The notes under the pieces: generated by a model
What the model was told of the DNA's origin: nothing
The model's database searches: none
Seen by the model: the letters and a program-made list of their open reading frames with translations, nothing else
Position numbers and translations under genes: made by a program
Shown: one piece after another, positions 9,601 through 17,706 of the stretch
How positions within the stretch are numbered: the first letter of the stretch is position 1
Layout: every line of letters starts with the position of its first letter
Assembly: GCF_002028455.1 (NCBI RefSeq)
Contig: NZ_MWUM01000008.1
Location: forward strand, 1 to 64,000
Length of the DNA: 64,000 bases
From: Zoogloea sp. LCSB751
Lineage (GTDB): Bacteria > Pseudomonadota > Gammaproteobacteria > Burkholderiales > Rhodocyclaceae
Reading direction: 5' to 3'

Positions 9601-9762
9601 CTGGCGCTGGTGCCCTTCCTGTTCGCTACTGGCCCGGGCTCGGAGGTGCAGCGTCCGCTGGCCATCGTGGTGATTGGTGGCCTGATCACCTCGACGCTGC
9701 TGACCCTGGTGGTGCTGCCGACCCTCTACAAGTGGTTCGACGACACGCCCTACGAAGCCTGA
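6661..9762 (+). CDS. czcA: Heavy-metal RND efflux pump, CzcA/CusA family
   Basis: Inner membrane proton-driven metal exporter of 1033 residues with twelve membrane segments and two large periplasmic loops. The transmembrane 4 motif reads AIGLMVDGSVVVVEN (residues 406-420). The Asp and Glu corresponding to CzcA D408 and E415 are kept (D412, E419). The position of CzcA D402 is Ala406, as in copper/silver pumps, while the DGS that follows is not the CusA-type DAA. The metal is therefore uncertain: a divalent and a monovalent signature are mixed. It is third in an operon with czcC and czcB and is followed by a PII-like protein. Confidence 0.95.
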   Translation: MIESLVRAALRQRLVVVVVAVVLLAFGLNAARKLSVDAFPDVTNVQVQIATEAKGRSPEEVERFVTVPLEIAMTGLPGLEEMRSLNKPGLSLITLVFTDATDVYFARQLVMERLLEVGSRMPEGVVPVLGPVSTGLGEVYQYTLDHPDDGNRELTEKELTERRIAQDWVVRPLLRSIPGVAEINSQGGYARQYQVLVNPDRLRHYQITVRDVYEAVARNNANSGGGVLPQYAEQYLIRGVGLVKSLSDIGAIVLKEVGGTPVYVRDVAEVTFGHEVRQGAVVKNGVTESVGGVVMMLRGGNAKEVVSRIKARVAEINEKGMLPDGLQIVPYYDRSELVDAALYTVIKVLLEGIALVVVVLFLFLGDVRSSLIVVATLVLTPLLTFLAMNHYGISANLMSLGGLAIAIGLMVDGSVVVVENAFARLGHATDRGESKVRIIFDAVREVSTPVIFGVSIIILVFLPLMTLQGMEGKMFAPLAYTIAIALAVSLFLSLTLTPVLSSYLLKGGAEHDTWLIAKIKAPYLKMLHWAVANSRKTVTGGVVLLVVTLGMFPFLGTAFIPEMKEGSVVPGINRVPNISLDESIKMEMEGMRLVMQVPGVKSAISGVGRGESPADPQGQNESTPIVSLKPRDEWPAGWTQDDIAAAMREKLKALPGVQVVMAQPISDRVDEMVTGVRSDVAIKVFGDDLDELKQKAEEIARVAGGITGSEDIRVERVTGQQYLSIEIDRQAIARHGLNVSDVNDTIEAAIGGKQATEVYEGERRFASVVRLPESFRDNVEKIGDILLSTPGGAQVALENLATIRVADGPAQISRELAKRRIVVGVNVKDRDLGGFVAELQKAVDAKVKLKEGYYLEWGGQFQNLERAMGHLTIIIPVTVGAIFFLLFLLFGSLKLASLIILVLPFASVGGVIGLLVTGEYLSVPASVGFIALWGIAVLNGVVLVSYIRSLRTEGVPLAEAVVKGATLRFRPVMMTATVALLALVPFLFATGPGSEVQRPLAIVVIGGLITSTLLTLVVLPTLYKWFDDTPYEA

Positions 9763-9775
9763 TCACGATTTGAAA

Positions 9776-9797
9776 GGGCCGCCCTGGGCGGCGGCCC
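9776..9797 (+). other. Intercistronic hairpin between czcA and the PII-like gene
   Basis: An 8-bp GC-only inverted repeat (GGGCCGCC and its complement) with a 6-nt loop lies directly after the czcA stop. It is not followed by a T-run, so it may protect or attenuate the mRNA rather than end it; the next start is 23 bp further on with a GAAGGAG ribosome binding site. Confidence 0.55.
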
Positions 9798-9819
9798 GCT
9801 GCAGAACGAAGGAGACATC

Positions 9820-10158
9820 ATGAAGGAAATACGAGCCGTCATCCGCCCGCAAAAGCTGCCGCGTCTGCGCGAAGCGTTGCGGGCCATGCCGCAATTCCCG
9901 GGAATGACCATCAGCAAGGCGGTGGGTTGCGGGGCCACCGTGCGTCACGTGCCGCACAGCATCAAGGACGAACTGACGGATTTCAGCGATAAGGTGAGGG
10001 TCGAGATCATCGCGCCGGATGAACTGGTGGATGCCCTCGTCGATCAGATCGTGCAGGTTGCCAGTACGGGCCAGACCGGCGACGGGCTGGTGTGGGTGGT
10101 GGACGTGGGCCGCGCCGTGTTCATCCGCAAAACGGTCGACGGTGCTCCGCAGCCCTGA
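9820..10158 (+). CDS. PII-like signalling protein of the metal-efflux-associated group (PII-NG type)
   Basis: A 112-residue protein with the PII/GlnB fold: it begins MKEIRAVIRPQKLPRLREAL and carries the C-terminal signature TGQTGDGLVWVVDV...FIRK. The T-loop lacks the Tyr that is uridylylated in GlnB/GlnK, and the segment around residues 36-50 (GCGATVRHVPHS) differs from the classical group. A subgroup of PII proteins (PII-NG) is known to be encoded next to heavy-metal RND pumps, and this gene fits by position and sequence. It could sense adenine nucleotides or metal and gate the pump. Nothing in the sequence proves a ligand. Confidence 0.85.
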   Translation: MKEIRAVIRPQKLPRLREALRAMPQFPGMTISKAVGCGATVRHVPHSIKDELTDFSDKVRVEIIAPDELVDALVDQIVQVASTGQTGDGLVWVVDVGRAVFIRKTVDGAPQP

Positions 10159-10170
10159 GGCACCGGGCGT

Positions 10171-12198
10171 TCAAAGATCGACGGCGACGGACAGCCATAC
10201 CATGCTGGACGTGGGGTTTACCGGCCGGTCGGGATGCAGGAACTGTTCCGACCGGTCGCTTATCTCCTGGTGGGAAGAGCCCAGGTTGACGCCGTTCAAT
10301 GCCACTTCCACCAGCCGGCCATCCATGCGGAAACTGCGTGCCACGCGCAGGTCGAGGGTGGTGTAGGGTCGCGAGACGTAGTCATAGCCCGGTACGTAGC
10401 CATAGCCGCCCGCCAGCGGGCCCATGCGCAGCAGGCTGGCCGTGCTTTTCCAGCCATTGCCGTAGTCCTGTAGCCAGGTCAGGGTGGCGGAATAGGGTGA
10501 TGTACGTTCGGCGGTGGCCCGGTCCTTCACCCGCCGGTCGATCAGCGTGTGGCTGAACAGCACTTCACCGCCGGTCCAGGGTTTGGTTCGCAGCTGGTAT
10601 TCGATACCGCGTAGTTCCACCGGGAAGTCCACGTTAACGAACTGGGAACTCGGCAGCGGCAGGGGCAGCGGCCCCGTCGGCGACGGCACCGTCTGGCGGA
10701 CCACGAAATCGCTGATGCGCTCGTTGAAGATGCGTACGTCGAGCGTCGCGTCGAGGGATGGGAAGCGGCCCAGGTAGCCGATCTCGAGGGTATCCACGCG
10801 CGGCGTGCGCAGGTTCGGGTTCGATACATAGGGCCACGACAGCAACACGCCGGACTTGGGATCGTAGGCGCGCACGTCGCCGTACAGATCGAACAGGTTG
10901 CGCTGCTGCCAGGCGCGGGCGTAGCCGGCCCGGAAGGTGTCGCGGGGACTGGCCTGCCAATTGACGAAGGCCCGCGGGATGAACTGTGCTGCCAGGCTAC
11001 CGTTCTTTTCGAGGAGCCCCCCCAGGTTGAGCTGCCAGTCCGGTGTGAGATGCCAGTCCAGATTGGAGAAGGCCCGGTACAGATCGAACACCGGTGGCTT
11101 CTGCCCGCCGAACAGGAAGGAGGCCTCGGTTTCGTCCCGGCGTGCCTCCACGCCCCACACCATGCGGGCCTGGGGCGACAGGGCGAAGCGGTGCTGGATC
11201 TCTCCGTTGGTGCGATCGCTGCTGCGATTGCGGTTGAGGGGAACGGCTGGGTAGAGCGGTGGGGCCGAGGCGAACCATGCATCGGTACTGGCTTCGTGGT
11301 TGCGATAGAAGCTGACCAGCCACTCTTCGTCGGCGTTGAGCGTGCGGCGCCAGGTGAAGTGGGCCGTGGCGCTCTCCGTGTCGGTGGGGCGCAGGGCGTT
11401 GTTGCCGAACAGTGTGTCGGGGTAGCCGAGCGCGCGGGTGGCGTGGGTGTAGCCGGCACGCAGGGTGATTTCATCCTGTGCGTTGATGCGGTAGTCGCTG
11501 CGCAGGCTGATTACCTGGCTGCGGCGGGAATCGTTCAGTCCGCTGAAGCCGTTGTCGAGGAGCTGTGCCGCCGACAGGCGTACGCCGAGGCCGTCACCGC
11601 CGCCCGTCCAGCTGGCTTGCGCATCGGCAATGCCCTGGGTACCCGCATTGATCTGGCCCGAGGCGCCGTGGTCCTGGTGGCTATGGCGCGTGATGATGTT
11701 GATCACGCCCAGGAAGGCATTGGCGCCGTAGGCATTGGAGTTGGTGCCGCGGACGACCTCGATGCGTTCGATTTCCTGCACGGTGAGGGGCAGGGCCGAC
11801 CAGTCGACGCCACCGAAGGAGCTCGGCGCGTATACGGAGCGGCCGTCGATGAGGACCTGGATTTCAGTCGGGTAGTCGCTGCCCAGGCCGTGATAGGTGA
11901 CCCATTGGGAGTGGCCACGCTCCTGGCCGACCTGCATGCCGGGGACGAGGCGCAGGATGCGCGCCACGTCCCGGTAGCCGGTCGCGCGGATGAATTCGCG
12001 GTCGAGGATGGTCACCGCGCCGGGCGCTTCGTTGAGTACCTGGGGCAGACGGGATGCCGACAGGACCGTAGGGAGCTCTTCGAAAAAAGGAGATTCTGCG
12101 CTGCTGTCCCGGTGTGGTTCCTGGGCATGGAGCGCGGGGGCACAGAGTACACCGGCAAGCGCGGCAGGCAGGGCCCGCCGAATTGTCAGCAAGGACAT
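10171..12198 (-). CDS. TonB-dependent outer membrane receptor
   Basis: A 675-residue receptor with a signal peptide ending ALHAQ, a plug domain (APGAVTILDREFIRATGYRD, LIDGRSVYAPSSFGG, RIEVVRGTNSNAYGANAFLG) and a 22-strand barrel ending in a hydrophobic residue pattern. The plug resembles BtuB/FepA-like receptors of the IROMP group with GxxSNAYGANAF. Ligand unknown: siderophore and copper receptors share this plug pattern. It is convergent with the PII-like gene (12 bp apart) and has its own promoter region upstream. Confidence 0.9.
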   Translation of the reverse strand: MSLLTIRRALPAALAGVLCAPALHAQEPHRDSSAESPFFEELPTVLSASRLPQVLNEAPGAVTILDREFIRATGYRDVARILRLVPGMQVGQERGHSQWVTYHGLGSDYPTEIQVLIDGRSVYAPSSFGGVDWSALPLTVQEIERIEVVRGTNSNAYGANAFLGVINIITRHSHQDHGASGQINAGTQGIADAQASWTGGGDGLGVRLSAAQLLDNGFSGLNDSRRSQVISLRSDYRINAQDEITLRAGYTHATRALGYPDTLFGNNALRPTDTESATAHFTWRRTLNADEEWLVSFYRNHEASTDAWFASAPPLYPAVPLNRNRSSDRTNGEIQHRFALSPQARMVWGVEARRDETEASFLFGGQKPPVFDLYRAFSNLDWHLTPDWQLNLGGLLEKNGSLAAQFIPRAFVNWQASPRDTFRAGYARAWQQRNLFDLYGDVRAYDPKSGVLLSWPYVSNPNLRTPRVDTLEIGYLGRFPSLDATLDVRIFNERISDFVVRQTVPSPTGPLPLPLPSSQFVNVDFPVELRGIEYQLRTKPWTGGEVLFSHTLIDRRVKDRATAERTSPYSATLTWLQDYGNGWKSTASLLRMGPLAGGYGYVPGYDYVSRPYTTLDLRVARSFRMDGRLVEVALNGVNLGSSHQEISDRSEQFLHPDRPVNPTSSMVWLSVAVDL

Positions 12199-12263
12199 CG
12201 AGCGATTTTTATTTTGGTGGAAACGGGGGCTTCCCTCAGATCAAGCTGACCCCCAATCTCCCG

Positions 12264-12306
12264 ATTATATCGGCCTCGTCCCTGCTTCGATGCGAATCAT
12301 TGCGCA
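12264..12306 (-). promoter_or_regulatory. Candidate promoter and Fur-like site of the TonB receptor
   Basis: On the minus strand a perfect TATAAT (12264-12269) lies about 65 bp before the receptor start. The -35 position overlaps TGCGCAATGATTCGCA (12291-12306), a partly symmetric AATGATT element that resembles half of a Fur box. Iron control is plausible for this class of receptor but the match is weak. Confidence 0.35.
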
Positions 12307-12355
12307 GCGATCGAATGAATTAGCTCATTGTGAGCACTGGGTACGTGCACTGCGC

Positions 12356-12386
12356 CCGGCCCGGGTACCCGGGTGCCGCGGGCCGG
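12356..12386 (-). terminator. GC-rich hairpin after the Do-type protease gene
   Basis: An 8-bp inverted repeat (CCGGCCCG...CGGGCCGG) encloses the palindrome CCCGGGTACCCGGG-like core, 10 bp beyond the protease stop. No clear T-run follows, so its efficiency is uncertain. Confidence 0.45.
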
Positions 12387-12396
12387 ATGGCGCAGT

Positions 12397-13905
12397 TCAG
12401 GACAGGCGCACCGCCACGAAGATCCGGCTGTTGCCGCGCTGGACCAGCAGTGCGAAGCGGTTGCCGGCGGCGTCGAGAAGCTTGCGGAACTGCTCGACAC
12501 TGGTGATCGGCTGGTTGTTGATGCCGAGGATCACGTCGCCGGCCTGCAGCCCGGCCTTGGCCGCCGGGCCATTGGCACCTTCGACCAGCACACCGCCGGG
12601 CACGCCGAGACGAGAGGCTTCCTGGCCGGTCAGCGCACGGCCGGTGAGCCCCAGCTTGCTGCTGGAGCCTTCGGCCTTGCGGTCGGGCGTGGCTGCGAGG
12701 TTGCGTTCGGCGACCTGCTCTCCAAGGGTGACATTCACTTCACGGGCCTTGCGGTCGCGCCAGATCGACAGGCGCACCACCGAGCCCGGTTTCTGTTCAC
12801 CGATGATGCGCGGCAGGTCGGCGGAGCTGTCCACCTTCTGGCCATTGACGCTCAATACCACGTCGCCCGGCTGCAGGCCGGCCTTCTCGGCCGGCGAGCC
12901 GGTTTCGACGTTGGCGACCAGCGCGCCGGCCGGCTTGTCGAGGCCGAAGTTCTGGGCCAGATCGGCGTCGAGGCCCTGGATGGCCACGCCGAGGCGGCCG
13001 CGGGACACCTTGCCGTACTTCTGCAACTGGTCCTTGACCTTCAGCGCCACGTCGATCGGAATCGCGAAGGAGATTCCCATGAAGCCGCCTGAGCGGGAGT
13101 AGATCTGCGAGTTGATGCCGATCACCTCGCCGGCCAGGTTGAACAGTGGGCCGCCCGAGTTGCCAGGATTGATCGCCACATCGGTCTGGATGAAAGGCAC
13201 GTAGTTTTCGTCCGGCAGGCGGCGTGCCTTGGCGCTGATGATGCCGGCGGTCACGGTGTTTTCGAAGCCGAAGGGCGAGCCCATCGCGATGACCCACTCG
13301 CCGACCTTGCTGTGCTCGGCGTCGCCGGTCTTCACGAAGGGCAGGCCGCTGGCATCGATCTTCAGCAGCGCCACGTCGGTGCGTTTGTCGGAGCCGACCA
13401 CCTTGGCCTTGAAGTCGCGCTTGTCGGTGAGTTTGACGGTGACTTCGGTGGCGCCATCCACCACGTGGGCGTTGGTCAGCACATAGCCGTCGGCGCTGAC
13501 GATGAAGCCGGAGCCGACGCCCTGCTGGATCTGCTCGGGTGCCCGGCCGCCGCGTCCGCCACCATTGCCCGGCATGCCGGGGACCGGTACGCCGAAGCGG
13601 CGCAGGAAGTCATAGAAGGGGTCATCGGCGAAGGGGTCGTCGCCGGAGGTAGCGCCGCCGCCACGGGCCACTTTCTGGGTGACGCTGATATTGACGACTG
13701 CCGGCCCGACCTGTTCGACCAGTCCCGAGAAGTCTGGCAGGCCATAACGGTTGGCGCTGACCGCGGAAGGCGTGGCCGGCGCAACCGCCGGTGGCGTGCT
13801 GACTGCATGGGAAGGGGAAATCGCGCCGCCCTCCTGCAGGCAGCCCGTCAGGGCCAGGACGATGGCGGAAAAGACGAGACTGGAACGAACCACGGCAGTT
13901 TTCAT
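12397..13905 (-). CDS. degP: Do-family periplasmic serine protease (DegP/MucD type), predicted lipoprotein
   Basis: Envelope protease/chaperone of 502 residues. The catalytic triad is visible as NAHVV (His), TDVALLK (Asp) and NPGNSGGPL (Ser). Two PDZ domains follow (GRLGVAIQGLDADL... and LGLTGRALTGQEASRL...), the usual DegP/DegQ layout. Unlike most family members, the signal sequence ends in LALTGC, a lipobox, so the protein may be tethered to a membrane. It is divergent from oxyR. Confidence 0.93.
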   Translation of the reverse strand: MKTAVVRSSLVFSAIVLALTGCLQEGGAISPSHAVSTPPAVAPATPSAVSANRYGLPDFSGLVEQVGPAVVNISVTQKVARGGGATSGDDPFADDPFYDFLRRFGVPVPGMPGNGGGRGGRAPEQIQQGVGSGFIVSADGYVLTNAHVVDGATEVTVKLTDKRDFKAKVVGSDKRTDVALLKIDASGLPFVKTGDAEHSKVGEWVIAMGSPFGFENTVTAGIISAKARRLPDENYVPFIQTDVAINPGNSGGPLFNLAGEVIGINSQIYSRSGGFMGISFAIPIDVALKVKDQLQKYGKVSRGRLGVAIQGLDADLAQNFGLDKPAGALVANVETGSPAEKAGLQPGDVVLSVNGQKVDSSADLPRIIGEQKPGSVVRLSIWRDRKAREVNVTLGEQVAERNLAATPDRKAEGSSSKLGLTGRALTGQEASRLGVPGGVLVEGANGPAAKAGLQAGDVILGINNQPITSVEQFRKLLDAAGNRFALLVQRGNSRIFVAVRLS

Positions 13906-13934
13906 GCGTAACTCCTGTAATTTTTATCCGGACC

Positions 13935-13964
13935 TATGGACGTCGGGGCGCGACGTCGTGTTCC
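13935..13964 (-). promoter_or_regulatory. Candidate sigma-E-like promoter of the Do protease
   Basis: On the minus strand GGAAC (13960-13964) is followed after 19 nt by TCCATA (13935-13940), 30 bp before the start codon. This is close to the sigma-E pattern (GGAAC, ~18 nt, TC.AA), which commonly drives degP genes. One nucleotide of extra spacing and an imperfect -10 lower the confidence. Confidence 0.35.
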
Positions 13965-14071
13965 CTGCGACAACAAACGCTTACAAAAGTGGGGTTGATT
14001 GGGCAGACTGCAAGAGGGGGTGCCTGCGTCGGAACGGATACGCGGGGGCTGCTTTTTGGCCAGGGCGTTGT

Positions 14072-14086
14072 ATAGTTAATCTCTAT
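14072..14086 (+). promoter_or_regulatory. Putative OxyR operator in front of oxyR
   Basis: The perfect inverted repeat ATAG-N7-CTAT (ATAGTTAATCTCTAT) lies 19 bp before the oxyR start. This is the core half of the OxyR binding consensus and also fits the LysR T-N11-A rule. Autoregulation of oxyR is the likely meaning. Confidence 0.6.
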
Positions 14087-14105
14087 CGCATTGCGGGTAT
14101 GCCCT

Positions 14106-15023
14106 ATGACGTTAACCGATCTCCGTTATCTCGTTGCGCTGGCCCGCGAGCGTCATTTCGGGCATGCCGCCGAACGCTGCAATGTCAGCCAGCCGACCCT
14201 GTCGGTGGCCATCAAGAAGCTCGAGGATGAGCTGGCCGTCACGCTCTTCGAGCGTAGTGCGGCTGACGTGAAGATCACCGACATCGGTGCCCGCATCGTC
14301 GCCCAGGCCGAGAAGGTGCTGCTCGAGGCCGGCCAGATCAAGGAGCTCGCCACCGCCGGCCGCGACCCGCTGTCCGGTCCGCTTAAGGTCGGCGTGATCT
14401 ACACCATCGGGCCCTATCTGCTGCCCCATCTGATTCCGCGTGTGCATGCGGCGGCGCCGTCGATGCCGCTGCTGATCCAGGAGAACTACACGGCCCGCCT
14501 GGCGGAGTCCCTCAAGCGCGGTGACCTGGACGTGATCGTCGTGGCCCTCCCGTTCGAGGAACCCGGCATCGTCACCCAGGCGGTCTATGACGAACCCTTC
14601 CGGGTGCTGATGCCGGCCGGCCATGCCTGGGAGAAGGAAGAGGCCATTGCCGCGTCCAGCCTGGCCGAGGCGCCGCTGCTGCTGCTGGGCGCCGGCAACT
14701 GCTTCCGTGACCAGGTGCTGGAGGTGTGCCCGATGTGCCGTAGCGGCGAAGGTCTGCAGCGCACGCTGGAAGGCAGTTCTCTGGAGACCATCCGCCATAT
14801 GGTGGCCACCGGTGCCGGCATCACGGTGTTGCCGAGCAGCGCCGCCGATCCGCTGCCGGACGGCAATGCCCTGCTCAACGTGCGTCCCTTTGTGGCGCCG
14901 GAGCCCTTCCGTCGGGTTGCCCTAGCCTGGCGGGTCACCTACCCGCGTAGCGGCGCCATCGATGTGATCCGCTCGGCGATCCTCGCCAGCCCCTTGCCGG
15001 GCGTGCGGCCGGTCAGCCGCTGA
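14106..15023 (+). CDS. oxyR: Hydrogen peroxide-sensing regulator OxyR (LysR family)
   Basis: N-terminal winged helix-turn-helix (MTLTDLRYLVALARERHFG, then SQPTLSVAIKKLEDEL) and a LysR substrate domain. The redox pair falls exactly at Cys199 and Cys208 (GNCFRDQVLEVC) when the ATG at 14106 is used, the numbering known from E. coli OxyR, which supports this start over an upstream GTG. On oxidation the pair forms a disulfide and the protein activates catalase, peroxiredoxin and related genes. The gene is divergent from the Do protease and overlaps the 3' end of the next gene by 11 bp. Confidence 0.96.
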   Translation: MTLTDLRYLVALARERHFGHAAERCNVSQPTLSVAIKKLEDELAVTLFERSAADVKITDIGARIVAQAEKVLLEAGQIKELATAGRDPLSGPLKVGVIYTIGPYLLPHLIPRVHAAAPSMPLLIQENYTARLAESLKRGDLDVIVVALPFEEPGIVTQAVYDEPFRVLMPAGHAWEKEEAIAASSLAEAPLLLLGAGNCFRDQVLEVCPMCRSGEGLQRTLEGSSLETIRHMVATGAGITVLPSSAADPLPDGNALLNVRPFVAPEPFRRVALAWRVTYPRSGAIDVIRSAILASPLPGVRPVSR

Positions 15024-15651
15024 CGGCCGGTGCTGCACCGGCCTCGGTGACGATCCAGTCCATCGGCTGGTCGTGGGGCTGGGGAAAGGTACTGTCCACC
15101 CGTGCCAGTTCGAAGGCGATGCCGACGCACAGGGGGGCCGGCTGCAGGGCCGCCAGGGTGCGGTCGAAGTAGCCGCCGCCGTAGCCGAGCCGGTATCCCG
15201 CCGCATCGAAGGCGTTGAGAGGAACCAGGATCAGCTCCGGCTGCAGGATTTCAGTGCCGGAGGGTACCGGGATGCCGTGGTGATCCGTTTCCATGGGGAC
15301 TTCCGGATGCCAGTGCAGGAAGATCATCGGTGCACAGGGAGTCCGGACCACCGGCAACGCGATTTGCCGGTTTGCGTCGGCAGCCAGCCAGCGGTGCGCC
15401 CATGGCACCAGGTCCACCTCGCCGCGCCATGGCCAGCAAAAGGCGACCGTCGTTGGCGCGAGCTGGTCAAGCAAGGCGTCCAGGTGATCCTCAATGCGTG
15501 CCGTGAGGCGCGCGCGGTCGGTCGCCGGCAGTGCTTCCCGCGCGGCGATGCGGGTTTTTCTTAAATTTTGTCGCGCTGCGGCAATTGCCGTGTCCGAATC
15601 CGCGCCGGGGCGGGGGAGGGTGTGATTCACTGTGCTATTCTCCGACGGCAT
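15013..15651 (-). CDS. 5-formyltetrahydrofolate cyclo-ligase
   Basis: Converts 5-formyl-THF to 5,10-methenyl-THF with ATP. The family motifs are present: the basic N-terminal helix RQNLRKTRIAAREAL, the FCWPWRGEVDL substrate region, and the ATP-binding LVPLNAFDAAGYRLGYGGGYFDR tract near the C-terminus. I chose the ATG at 15651 (212 residues); longer frames extend into slt antisense sequence. A GTG at 15630 is an alternative. Only 20 bp separate this start from the divergent slt gene, so the two promoters must overlap the opposite coding region. Confidence 0.93.
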   Translation of the reverse strand: MPSENSTVNHTLPRPGADSDTAIAAARQNLRKTRIAAREALPATDRARLTARIEDHLDALLDQLAPTTVAFCWPWRGEVDLVPWAHRWLAADANRQIALPVVRTPCAPMIFLHWHPEVPMETDHHGIPVPSGTEILQPELILVPLNAFDAAGYRLGYGGGYFDRTLAALQPAPLCVGIAFELARVDSTFPQPHDQPMDWIVTEAGAAPAVSG

Positions 15652-15671
15652 CGATGCAGGACGTAAAAGTA

Positions 15672-17636
15672 ATGAAGAATAGCGTGTGGGCCGTGCTGGC
15701 GGCAGTGTTGTGGATGGCCTTGCCGGCAGGTGGCGATCCCGGCGACGAGCGAATCCTGCTGGCCAGGGATGCCGCGCGCAGCGGCGACCGCAATCGTCTG
15801 GTCCAGCTTGCGCCTCCCACGGGGCACGTCCTCGATCCCTATCCCGAATACTGGGCGTTATCCAATCAGCTGGCTCGTTCCGTTGAGCCGGATGCACCGC
15901 GTATCCAGGATTTCCTGCAGCGCCATGCCGGCAGCTGGGTGGCCGAGAAACTGCGCGGCGAATGGCTGCGCAACCTCGGCAAGCGAGGCGATTGGGCCCA
16001 GTTGGCGGCTGAGTTCCCGAACATGGAGCAGCCGGAGCAGGACCTGAAGTGCTACCAGTTCCAGGCCCGCCTGCAGAATGGCGACCGGGCGGCGCTGGAC
16101 GAGGCCCGTCCGCTGTGGTTCTCGTTGGTGGATACGCCCGAGAGCTGCGTCCCGGTGCTGCAGACACTGGTCCGCGAGGCCCTGGTCGGCCCGGACGAGA
16201 TGTGGTTCCGCATCCGCCGCCTGATGGAGGCCAAGCGTCTTGCCGGCGCTCGCGCGGTGGCGAGCTGGCTGCCGGTTGATCAGCAACCCGGTCCGTCGGA
16301 CCTGGAAAGGGCCAGTACCAATCCGGCCACCTATTTCGACCGTCAGCCGATCAATTTTTCGGCGTCCCGTCAGGGGCGCGAACTGGCGCTGATTGCGCTC
16401 GCCCGTATCGCCCGTGACGATCCGCAAGCTGCTTACGTGCGCTCTGCGCGCATCGACGAACGCCTGTCGGGCGCCGAACGCAGTTACGCCATTGGCCAGA
16501 TCGCCTGGCAGGCGGCGGTGCGTCTGCTGCCGGAGGCCCACGTCTGGTACAAGGCGGCCGGGGATACCCCGATGTCCGACGAGCAGGCCGCCTGGCGGGT
16601 ACGTGCGGCTTTGCGGGCGGGGGACTGGCGCGCGGTGCGCAGTGCCGTCGAATCCATGCCGCCGGGGCTACGCGAGCAGCCGGACTGGAGTTACTGGCTC
16701 GGCCGGGCCCAGCAGGCCCTCGGCAACCGGGAGGCCGCCCGCAAGGAATTCGCGCGCATCGCCGGCCATCCGACCTTCTACAGCATCCTGGCCGGCGAAG
16801 AACTCGGCCAGACCTTCACGCTGCCCGCCAAGGCCCGCGCCACCAGCGTCGACGAGGCCGAGCTGGCGCGCCAGACGCCGGGCCTGCAGCGGGCCATCGC
16901 GCTGTTCCGCCTGGACCTGCGCACCGAAGGCACCCGTGAGTGGAACTGGACCCTGCGCAACAAGGACGACCGCTTCCTGCTCGCCGCGGCCCAGCTGGCC
17001 CAGCAGCTCGGCATCTACGACCGGGCCATCAACGCCGCGGACCGGACCCGCAACGAGCACGACTACAGCCTGCGCTACCTGGCGCCTTTTCGCGACCGCA
17101 TCGAGCCCAACGCGAAGAGCCGCGACCTGGACACCGGCTGGGTCTATGGCCTGATGCGCCAGGAGAGCCGCTTCGTCACCGCCGCCCGCTCCGGCGTCGG
17201 TGCCCAGGGGCTGATGCAGATCATGCCGGCCACCGGCCAGTGGGTCGCCGGCAAGCTCGGCATGAAGGGCTTCAACGTCGGCTGGCTGCAGGACCCGGAT
17301 ACCAATGTGATGCTCGGCACCACCTACATGCGCATGGTGCTGGCCGGTCTCGACAACCATCCGGTGCTGGCGTCCGCCGCCTACAACGCCGGTCCGGGCC
17401 GCGCGAAGAAGTGGAAGGACAGCAAGCCCCTCGAAGGCGCGGTGTATGCCGAAACCATCCCCTTCAACGAGACCCGCGATTACGTGAAGAAGGTGATGGC
17501 CAACAGCGTCATCTATTCCGCCCTGCTCGAAGGGCGGGCTCCGTCCCTAAAGGGCCGCCTGGGCACCATTCCAGCCAGCGATGGCCGCGGTGGCAGCGAT
17601 CTGGGCAGCGCCGCACCGGGGGCCGGGCTGGAATGA
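15672..17636 (+). CDS. slt: Soluble lytic murein transglycosylase
   Basis: Periplasmic enzyme that cleaves peptidoglycan to 1,6-anhydromuropeptides. The start at 15672 gives a signal peptide (MKNSVWAVLAAVLWMALPAGG). A ~450-residue superhelical domain is followed by the catalytic SLT domain: QESRF with the catalytic Glu near residue 500, GAQGLMQIMPATG, and AYNAGPGR. The length of 654 residues matches Slt70. It is followed after 70 bp by a co-directional gene. Confidence 0.95.
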   Translation: MKNSVWAVLAAVLWMALPAGGDPGDERILLARDAARSGDRNRLVQLAPPTGHVLDPYPEYWALSNQLARSVEPDAPRIQDFLQRHAGSWVAEKLRGEWLRNLGKRGDWAQLAAEFPNMEQPEQDLKCYQFQARLQNGDRAALDEARPLWFSLVDTPESCVPVLQTLVREALVGPDEMWFRIRRLMEAKRLAGARAVASWLPVDQQPGPSDLERASTNPATYFDRQPINFSASRQGRELALIALARIARDDPQAAYVRSARIDERLSGAERSYAIGQIAWQAAVRLLPEAHVWYKAAGDTPMSDEQAAWRVRAALRAGDWRAVRSAVESMPPGLREQPDWSYWLGRAQQALGNREAARKEFARIAGHPTFYSILAGEELGQTFTLPAKARATSVDEAELARQTPGLQRAIALFRLDLRTEGTREWNWTLRNKDDRFLLAAAQLAQQLGIYDRAINAADRTRNEHDYSLRYLAPFRDRIEPNAKSRDLDTGWVYGLMRQESRFVTAARSGVGAQGLMQIMPATGQWVAGKLGMKGFNVGWLQDPDTNVMLGTTYMRMVLAGLDNHPVLASAAYNAGPGRAKKWKDSKPLEGAVYAETIPFNETRDYVKKVMANSVIYSALLEGRAPSLKGRLGTIPASDGRGGSDLGSAAPGAGLE

Positions 17637-17706
17637 ACGGCGCCGCGGGAATTCTTCCGCGGCGGCGCGATCTGTAGAACACCTGCTTCGATCGGGAATC
17701 GCCATC

